A stretch of 11,546 bases of DNA, from assembly GCA_900553675.1 (NCBI GenBank), contig USEH01000054.1, forward strand, positions 1-11,546. Reading direction: 5' to 3'. The notes beneath the pieces were generated by a model, which worked only from the letters and a program-made list of their open reading frames with translations, had not been told where the DNA came from and made no database searches. Positions 6,187 to 11,546 of this stretch are shown here, one piece after another. Made by a program: the position numbers and the translations under genes. Source of the DNA: an uncultured Ruminococcus sp. GTDB taxonomy: Bacteria; Bacillota; Clostridia; Oscillospirales; Ruminococcaceae. How positions within the stretch are numbered: the first letter of the stretch is position 1; each line of letters begins with the position of its first letter.

Positions 6187-6318
6187 ATTTGAAAAGTGGC
6201 AAAAATCATGGGTATTTTTATTTGAAAAGTTGCTATTTTTTCGACTAAAATCTATTGAAAAGTTGCTTTAAATGTGCTACAATTTTATTGAAAAGTTGCG
6301 TAAGGGAGGAGAAAAGCT
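6187..6318 (+). repeat. Four direct repeats at exact 33-bp period
   Basis: The 12-base core TTGAAAAGTTGC occurs at 6222-6233, 6255-6266 and 6288-6299. A one-mismatch copy (TTGAAAAGTGGC) is at 6189-6200. All three intervals are exactly 33 bases. Each core is preceded by two or more A/T bases, and the regions between cores share no sequence beyond AT-richness. The fourth 33-base unit ends at the base before the ATPase start codon. The gap between spoVG and the ATPase is otherwise filled by the spoVG terminator. The array looks like an iteron-type operator: repeats every three helical turns would put bound protein on nearly the same face of the DNA. Confidence 0.9.
6255..6283 (+). promoter_or_regulatory. 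Promoter of the ATPase gene inside the repeat array
   Basis: TTGAAA (6255-6260), the beginning of the third repeat, is followed by a 17-base spacer and TACAAT (6278-6283). A TGC triplet before the -10 makes it an extended -10. Transcription would begin near 6290, within the fourth repeat. A protein bound to the repeats would therefore cover the promoter. Confidence 0.75.
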
Positions 6319-7635
6319 ATGCTGTTTAGAAAAATATCAGCCGTCATCGAAGAGCATCTTAAATCGGGCTCGGACAAAATCCTGCTTGTTGACGGCGCAA
6401 GGCAGGTCGGAAAAACCTATATTATTAATCACATCGGCAAAAGGCTGTTCAGAAACTTTATCGAGCTGAACATGGTAGAGGATTCTCTCGGCGACAGGCT
6501 GTTTGCCAACACAAGAACGGTTGAAGACTTCTACCTTCAGGTGAGTATGCTTGCAGGCAACAGGATGGGTTCAAAGTCGGACACTCTTATATTTATCGAC
6601 GAAATTCAGGCTTACCCCCAGCTTCTGACTCTTCTTAAATTCTTAAAAAGCGACAACCGCTTTACGTATATCGCAAGCGGCTCTCTGCTCGGCGTGACCT
6701 TATCCGAAACCACCTCGATTCCAATGGGCAGCATCCGCAAAATAAGGATGTTCCCGCTCGACTTTGAGGAGTTTTTGTACGCAAACGGCATGAACGAGCT
6801 TGCAATATCCGCTCTGCGGCGCAAATTTGAAAGGCTTGAAGCTTTAGATGAGCCGACCCATCGAAAGATGATGGATTTGTTCCGAAAGTATCTTCTTGTC
6901 GGGGGACTGCCCGACGCCGTAAATGCGTTTCTGGAAACAAAAAACATACTTGCTGTACGCGAAATACAAAGTGAGATTCACGATTACTACACCGCCGACG
7001 CTTCCAAGTACGATTCCGAGCGGAAGCTTAAAATCCGCCGCATATACGAGCTTATACCCTCGAATCTCGAAAACAAGAAAAAGAGGGTGGTGGCGCAGAA
7101 TATCGAAAACAAAAAGGGAAGTACCTTTGCCGACTATCAGGACGAGTTCGAGTATCTTATAAGCGCAGGAATAGCTCTGAACGTTCAGGCAATTTCAAAT
7201 CCCGCTTTCCCTCTTATACAGTCGAGCGGCAAGAATCTTCTGAAGCTCTACCTTAACGACGTCGGCATACTTTCGGGGATTCTTTACGGCAACAACATCC
7301 GCGCAATTTTAGACGACGAAAGGAGCATAAACCTCGGCTCTGTATACGAAAGCGTCGTGGCGAGTGAGCTTATAGCTCACGGTCATAAGTTGTTCTATTA
7401 CGACAACCGGAATAAGGGCGAGGTGGATTATCTCATCGACGACTACGAAAGCCTTTCGGTGATTCCGATTGAGGTAAAATCGGGCAAGGATTACACAGTC
7501 CACAGCGCACTCAACACCTTTGTAAAAAACGAGGATTATCACGTCAAAAAGGCGTATGTGCTTTCAAATTCGGGTGAAATCGTAAAAGACGGCAAGGTGA
7601 TATATCTGCCGGTGTATTTTTCGATGTTTTTGTGA
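6319..7635 (+). CDS. AAA-family ATP-binding protein with DUF4143-type C-terminus
   Basis: This 438-residue cytoplasmic protein belongs to the AAA_14/DUF4143 group, widespread in anaerobic bacteria and archaea and without a settled function. Walker A is GARQVGKT (residues 26-33) and Walker B is LIFIDEIQ (90-97), followed by a sensor-like IASGSLLG (118-125). The middle has the FPLDFEEFLYANG and YLLVGGLPDAV segments typical of the family. The C-terminal part carries a restriction-endonuclease-like signature: GEVDYLID (367-374) and IPIEVKSG (382-389), as in PD-(D/E)XK folds. The start has GGGAGG about nine bases upstream. It is a single-gene unit with a promoter embedded in a 33-bp repeat array. 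No partner gene is adjacent. A role in nucleic-acid handling or defence is possible but unproven. Confidence 0.9.
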   Translation: MLFRKISAVIEEHLKSGSDKILLVDGARQVGKTYIINHIGKRLFRNFIELNMVEDSLGDRLFANTRTVEDFYLQVSMLAGNRMGSKSDTLIFIDEIQAYPQLLTLLKFLKSDNRFTYIASGSLLGVTLSETTSIPMGSIRKIRMFPLDFEEFLYANGMNELAISALRRKFERLEALDEPTHRKMMDLFRKYLLVGGLPDAVNAFLETKNILAVREIQSEIHDYYTADASKYDSERKLKIRRIYELIPSNLENKKKRVVAQNIENKKGSTFADYQDEFEYLISAGIALNVQAISNPAFPLIQSSGKNLLKLYLNDVGILSGILYGNNIRAILDDERSINLGSVYESVVASELIAHGHKLFYYDNRNKGEVDYLIDDYESLSVIPIEVKSGKDYTVHSALNTFVKNEDYHVKKAYVLSNSGEIVKDGKVIYLPVYFSMFL

Positions 7636-7702
7636 TTTCCGCAGCCAAACTAAAAACCGCAAGAATCGCGCTTAATTACCCAAAATTTTTACCTCATATC
7701 CC

Positions 7703-7731
7703 TTTACAAATTGGTGGAATTGTGATAGAAT
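7703..7731 (+). promoter_or_regulatory. Promoter of the PFOR gene
   Basis: TTTACA (7703-7708), a 17-base spacer and TAGAAT (7726-7731) preceded by TGA form a good extended -10 promoter. It predicts a leader of about 100 bases before the PFOR start codon. No separate terminator for the ATPase gene was seen upstream (7636-7702). Confidence 0.7.
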
Positions 7732-7745
7732 ATACCTTGCAATGT

Positions 7746-7813
7746 TATGCAAAGGCATATCAACGATATACTAACGTATCAACGATATACAAAGTATATC
7801 TATGCAAAGTATA
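7746..7813 (+). repeat. Nested short repeats in the PFOR leader
   Basis: TATCAACGATATAC occurs at 7758-7771 and 7777-7790, a 19-base period. TATGCAAAG occurs at 7746-7754 and 7801-7809. CAAAGTATA occurs at 7790-7798 and 7805-7813. Two small hairpins are possible: TATGC/GCATA (7746-7759) and GATATAC/GTATATC (7784-7800, 7-bp stem with AAA loop). The array lies between the promoter and the ribosome binding site. It may be an operator or a leader structure affecting mRNA stability. Confidence 0.65.
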
Positions 7814-7840
7814 ACTTCCAAATCAACAAGGAGGATATTT

Positions 7841-10800
7841 ATGGCAAGAAAAATGAAAACCATGGATGGTAACAACGCGGCTGCATGGGCGGCATATCCG
7901 TTTACCGAAGTCGCTGCTATCTATCCTATCACCCCTTCCTCAGTAATGGCTGAGGTTACGGACGCTTGGAGCGCCAAGGGACAGACCAACCTCTTCAACA
8001 CCCCCGTTAGAGTTGCAGAAATGCAGTCTGAGGCGGGCGCTGCCGGTACTGTTCACGGCTCACTGTCCGCAGGTGCGCTTACCACTACTTATACTGCTTC
8101 TCAGGGTCTTCTTCTGATGATCCCCAATATGTATAAGATCGCCGGCGAGCTTCTGCCCTGCGTTATCCACGTTTCCGCAAGATGTGTAGCAAGCCACGCT
8201 CTTAACATCTTCGGCGACCATTCGGATATCTATGCATGCCGTCAGACCGGCTTTGCAATGCTCTGCTCCACCAACCCTCAGGAGGTTATGGATCTGGGCA
8301 CCATCGCTCACCTTTCCACTATTAAGTCAAGAGTTCCTTTCCTTCACTTCTTCGACGGCTTCAGAACCTCTCACGAGATTCAGAAGATTGAGACCTGGGA
8401 CAAGGCTGACGTTGCCGAGATGGTTGACTGGGACGCACTCGACGCTTTCAGAAACCGCGCGATCAACCCCGAGCACCCCGTTCTCCGCGGTTCCGCTCAG
8501 AACCCCGACATCTTCTTCCAGGCTCGTGAGGCCTGCAACACCTACTACGACGCTGTTCCCGGCATCGTAGAGGAGTACATGGACAAGGTTAATGCCAAGA
8601 TCGGCACTAACTACAAGCTGTTCAACTACTACGGAGCTCCCGACGCTACCAAGGTTATCGTAGCTATGGGCTCGGTATGCGACACTATTGAAGAAACTAT
8701 CGATTACCTCAACGCTCAGGGCGAAAAGTTAGGTCTTGTCAAGGTAAGACTTTACAGACCTTTCCGCGCGGACAAGCTTGTTGAAGCTATCCCCGATACC
8801 GTTAAGATGATCTCCGTTTTAGACAGAACCAAGGAGCCCGGCTCTTTGGGCGAGCCTTTGTATCTCGATGTTGTTGCTGCTTTGAAGAACTCCAAGTTTG
8901 CTTCTGTTCCCGTTGCTTCGGGCAGATACGGACTCGGCTCCAAGGACACCACTCCTGATCAGATCAAGGCTGTTTATGACAACTGCGCTTACTGCGACAG
9001 CTACAAGCCCAGATTCACCATCGGCATTGTCGATGATGTTACCAACCTTTCGCTTCCCACCTGCGGCAAGCTTAACTCCGCTCCTGCCGGAACTATTTCC
9101 TGCAAGTTCTGGGGTCTTGGCTCTGACGGTACAGTTGGTGCTAACAAGAACTCCATCAAGATCATCGGCGACCACACCGACAAGTATGCTCAGGCTTACT
9201 TTGCATACGACTCCAAGAAGTCGGGCGGCGTAACCGTTTCTCACCTTAGATTCGGCGATACACCCATCAAGTCGTCTTACCTTATCAACCAGGCTGACTT
9301 TGTCGCCTGCCATAACGAGTCTTACATCACCAAGTACGACATGGTTCAGGACGTTAAGCCCGGCGGAACCTTCCTGCTCAACTGCCAGTGGACCGTTGAC
9401 GAGCTCGACGAAAAGCTCCCCGGTCAGGTTAAGAGATATATTGCCGACAACAACGTTAAGTTCTACATCATCAACGGCGTTGAGATCGGCAAGAAGATCG
9501 GCTTAGGCTCTCGAATCAACACCGTTTTGCAGTCCGCATTCTTCAAGCTTGCTAACATCATCCCGATAGATGAAGCTATCAAGTACATGAAGGACGCTGC
9601 AACCGCTTCCTACTCCAAGAAGGGCGACGCTATCGTTAAGATGAACCACGACGCTATCGACGCAGGATGCAACAGCGTTGTTGAAGTAAACGTTCCCGAG
9701 TCGTGGAAGACCGCTGCCGACACTGCAATGGGTATGCCCGCTGCTACCGGCGACAACAAGACCCTTGTTGACTATGTTAACAACATCCTTATCCCCTGCA
9801 ACGCACAGCAGGGCGACAAGCTTCCTGTTTCCACCTTCGTTGAGAATGCCGACGGCACCTTCCCGCAGGGCTCCGCAGCATTCGAGAAGAGAGGAATAGC
9901 TATCGACGTTCCCGCTTGGAACTCCGATAACTGCATCCAGTGCAACTTCTGCTCTTATGTCTGCCCGCACGCAGTTATCCGTCCTGTAATCATGACTCAG
10001 GCTGAGCTTGACGCTGCTCCCGAGCTTGCAAAGACCAAGGCTAAGCCCGCAACCGGTATGCCCGGCTACTACTTTGTTATGACTATGTCGGCTTTAGACT
10101 GCACAGGCTGCGGCTCCTGCGTTAACGTATGTCCCGGCAAGAAGGGTGAGAAGGCACTTTCTATGAGACCTCTCGACGAGCAGCTTGCAGAGCAGGAGGT
10201 ATTCAACTACGCTCTTACTCTTGCAGACAAGCCCGAGGTTCACGAAAAGTTCAAGGAGACCACCGTTAAGGGCTCGCAGTTCAAGCAGCCGCTTCTCGAA
10301 TTCTCCGGCGCATGCGCAGGCTGCGGCGAAACTCCTTATGCTAAACTTATAACTCAGCTCTTCGGCGACAGAATGTATATTGCAAACGCTACCGGTTGCT
10401 CTTCTATCTGGGGCGGCTCTGCTCCTTCAACTCCTTACACCACCAACAAGGCTGGTAAGGGTCCCGCTTGGGCTAACTCGCTGTTTGAAGACAACGCCGA
10501 GTATGGCTATGGTATGTTCTTAGCACAGAACACCATCCGTCAGAGAAACATTGCAAGACTTTTGGAAATTGCAAAGACTCTTGAATGCCCCGAGTGCAAA
10601 GCAGTTATCGAGGAATACCTCTCCACCGTTGAAGACGGCAAGGCTAACAGCGTTGCTACCGACAAGCTGATTGAGGTTCTTCCCAAGATTGGCACTCCCG
10701 AGGCTATGGCAGTTCTGAAGGACAAGGACTTTTTGAGAAAGAAATCCATGTGGATCTTCGGCGGCGACGGCTGGGCTTATGATATCGGCTTCGGCGGATT

Positions 10801-11392
10801 GGATCACGTTATCGCTCAGAACGAGGATATCAACATCTTCGTATTCGACACCGAGGTTTACTCCAACACCGGCGGACAGTCCTCCAAGTCCACTCCTACC
10901 GGCGCAATCGCACAGTTTGCGGCAGCAGGTAAGGCTATCAAGAAGAAGGACCTTGCAGGTATTGCAATGACCTACGGCTACGTTTACGTTGCTCACGTTG
11001 CAATGGGCGCTGACTACAACCAGTGCATCAAGGCTATTGCCGAGGCTGAAAGCTACCACGGTCCTTCGCTGATCATCGGTTATGCTCCTTGTATCAACCA
11101 TGGTATCAAGGGCGGCATGAGCATTGCTCAGACTGAGGAGAAGAAGGCTGTTGAGGCAGGCTACTGGCATCTTTACAGATACGATCCCAGACTGGCTGCC
11201 GAGGGCAAGAATCCCTTCCAGCTTGATTCCAAGGCTCCTACAAAGGACTACAAGGACTTCATCATGGGTGAGGTCAGATACAACTCGCTGGCAAGATCCA
11301 ACCCCGAAAGAGCAGAAAAGCTCTTCGGTGCGGCTGTTGAGAATGCTAAGCTCAGATATGATTATCTTGTTGATCTGGCTAAAAACGATTGA
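7841..11392 (+). CDS. nifJ: Pyruvate:ferredoxin (flavodoxin) oxidoreductase, single-chain
   Basis: This 1183-residue cytoplasmic enzyme oxidises pyruvate with CoA to acetyl-CoA and CO2, passing electrons to ferredoxin; it is central to anaerobic energy metabolism. Domain I begins with AWAAYPFTEVAAIYPITPSS. Two 4Fe-4S clusters are marked by C698, C701, C704, C708 and by C754, C757, C760, C764, the latter in a CxxCxxCxxxC ferredoxin motif. The cysteines for the third cluster are C825, C828, C853 and C1084. Thiamine diphosphate binding is shown by GGDGWAYDIG (974-983) and NTGGQSS (1009-1015). The start at 7841 has AAGGAGGA six bases upstream; an in-frame ATG at 7802 lacks such a site and adds non-homologous residues. 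Codon use is strongly biased (AAG, GCT, GTT, AAC), unlike the neighbouring genes, which suggests very high expression. Confidence 0.98.
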   Translation: MARKMKTMDGNNAAAWAAYPFTEVAAIYPITPSSVMAEVTDAWSAKGQTNLFNTPVRVAEMQSEAGAAGTVHGSLSAGALTTTYTASQGLLLMIPNMYKIAGELLPCVIHVSARCVASHALNIFGDHSDIYACRQTGFAMLCSTNPQEVMDLGTIAHLSTIKSRVPFLHFFDGFRTSHEIQKIETWDKADVAEMVDWDALDAFRNRAINPEHPVLRGSAQNPDIFFQAREACNTYYDAVPGIVEEYMDKVNAKIGTNYKLFNYYGAPDATKVIVAMGSVCDTIEETIDYLNAQGEKLGLVKVRLYRPFRADKLVEAIPDTVKMISVLDRTKEPGSLGEPLYLDVVAALKNSKFASVPVASGRYGLGSKDTTPDQIKAVYDNCAYCDSYKPRFTIGIVDDVTNLSLPTCGKLNSAPAGTISCKFWGLGSDGTVGANKNSIKIIGDHTDKYAQAYFAYDSKKSGGVTVSHLRFGDTPIKSSYLINQADFVACHNESYITKYDMVQDVKPGGTFLLNCQWTVDELDEKLPGQVKRYIADNNVKFYIINGVEIGKKIGLGSRINTVLQSAFFKLANIIPIDEAIKYMKDAATASYSKKGDAIVKMNHDAIDAGCNSVVEVNVPESWKTAADTAMGMPAATGDNKTLVDYVNNILIPCNAQQGDKLPVSTFVENADGTFPQGSAAFEKRGIAIDVPAWNSDNCIQCNFCSYVCPHAVIRPVIMTQAELDAAPELAKTKAKPATGMPGYYFVMTMSALDCTGCGSCVNVCPGKKGEKALSMRPLDEQLAEQEVFNYALTLADKPEVHEKFKETTVKGSQFKQPLLEFSGACAGCGETPYAKLITQLFGDRMYIANATGCSSIWGGSAPSTPYTTNKAGKGPAWANSLFEDNAEYGYGMFLAQNTIRQRNIARLLEIAKTLECPECKAVIEEYLSTVEDGKANSVATDKLIEVLPKIGTPEAMAVLKDKDFLRKKSMWIFGGDGWAYDIGFGGLDHVIAQNEDINIFVFDTEVYSNTGGQSSKSTPTGAIAQFAAAGKAIKKKDLAGIAMTYGYVYVAHVAMGADYNQCIKAIAEAESYHGPSLIIGYAPCINHGIKGGMSIAQTEEKKAVEAGYWHLYRYDPRLAAEGKNPFQLDSKAPTKDYKDFIMGEVRYNSLARSNPERAEKLFGAAVENAKLRYDYLVDLAKND

Positions 11393-11415
11393 TAAGCAAG
11401 TGCTGAAAATATAAA

Positions 11416-11450
11416 CTCCGCCCCCTGTTCGCATAGAGCAGGGGGCGGAG
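11416..11450. terminator. GC-rich hairpin after PFOR
   Basis: CTCCGCCCCCTG (11416-11427) pairs perfectly with CAGGGGGCGGAG (11439-11450) around an 11-base loop, 24 bases after the PFOR stop. There is no T-run on the plus strand. On the minus strand it is followed by TTTATATTTT. It may act as a terminator, or stabilise the 3' end of the PFOR mRNA, or terminate a convergent transcript from the right. Confidence 0.7.
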
Positions 11451-11508
11451 ATGTAGATAAGAACAGATAAGAGAGAAAAGTGAAAAGAGAAGAGTTAAGA
11501 GATAATGT

Positions 11509-11525
11509 GTCGGCTTGACGCCGAC
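11509..11525. other. Small hairpin near the right edge
   Basis: GTCGGC and GCCGAC form a 6-bp stem around TTGAC. No T-run follows. The stretch before it (about 11442-11506) is almost entirely purine on the plus strand, with repeated AGATAAG and AGAGA motifs. No gene was recognised between the PFOR stop and the end of the window. Confidence 0.4.
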
Positions 11526-11546
11526 GGATTATATTGCCGCAAAGCG

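Noticed and set aside
6187..6318. Repeat array read as a CRISPR
   Set aside because: The repeats are only 12-14 bases with about 19-21-base gaps, lie directly in a promoter, and no cas gene is nearby. An operator-type array fits better.
7802..7840. Thirteen-residue N-terminal extension of PFOR from ATG 7802
   Set aside because: The extra residues read through the leader repeats. AAGGAGGA is correctly placed for ATG 7841, and MARKMKTMDGNNAAAWAAYP is the normal start.
10520..11434. 304-codon open frame on the minus strand inside PFOR
   Set aside because: It lies wholly opposite the well-supported PFOR reading frame and its translation has no recognisable motif. The strong codon bias of PFOR explains the absence of stops.

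Overview
The window looks like chromosomal DNA from an anaerobic, spore-forming-lineage Firmicute of the class Clostridia, probably an Oscillospirales/Ruminococcaceae-type gut organism. The basis is protein resemblance: a one-piece pyruvate:ferredoxin oxidoreductase, SpoVG, a Firmicute-type LexA with a DinR/LexA-like box, and a membrane-anchored S41 peptidase homologue of a clostridial type. The taxon is an inference, because no rRNA is present.

Layout. Positions 118-1959 (+) hold inorganic pyrophosphatase (ppa) and an S41 peptidase homologue, closed by a strong bidirectional terminator (1967-2006). Positions 2008-2960 are an AT-rich, accessory-looking insert: a SLOG/YpsA-like protein (-) divergent from a small XRE regulator (+), with a shared promoter/operator region. 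A ~150-bp imperfect hairpin (2970-3119) follows. Positions 3135-5677 (-) form a tight operon murC-lexA-nudix. A LexA-like box sits just upstream of murC, so lexA probably regulates itself and its neighbours. Divergent spoVG (5812-6096, +) ends in a clear intrinsic terminator. Next comes an AAA/DUF4143-type ATPase (6319-7635, +), preceded by four copies of a 12-bp repeat at exactly 33-bp spacing. Last is a large, codon-biased PFOR gene (7841-11392, +) with its own promoter and a repeat-rich leader, followed by a very GC-rich hairpin.

Most of the window is housekeeping: pyrophosphate removal, peptidoglycan precursor synthesis, SOS repression, nucleotide clean-up and pyruvate oxidation. Four points stand out. 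(1) The 33-bp-periodic array leads exactly to the ATPase start codon and supplies its -35 element. (2) LexA has the Ser/Lys catalytic pair but appears to lack the canonical Ala-Gly cleavage segment. (3) The S41 homologue lacks both residues of the expected Ser-Lys dyad, and its best-placed start codon is ACG. (4) The SLOG/XRE pair and the long hairpin lie together between housekeeping blocks. All similarity statements come from reading motifs by eye; no searches were run.
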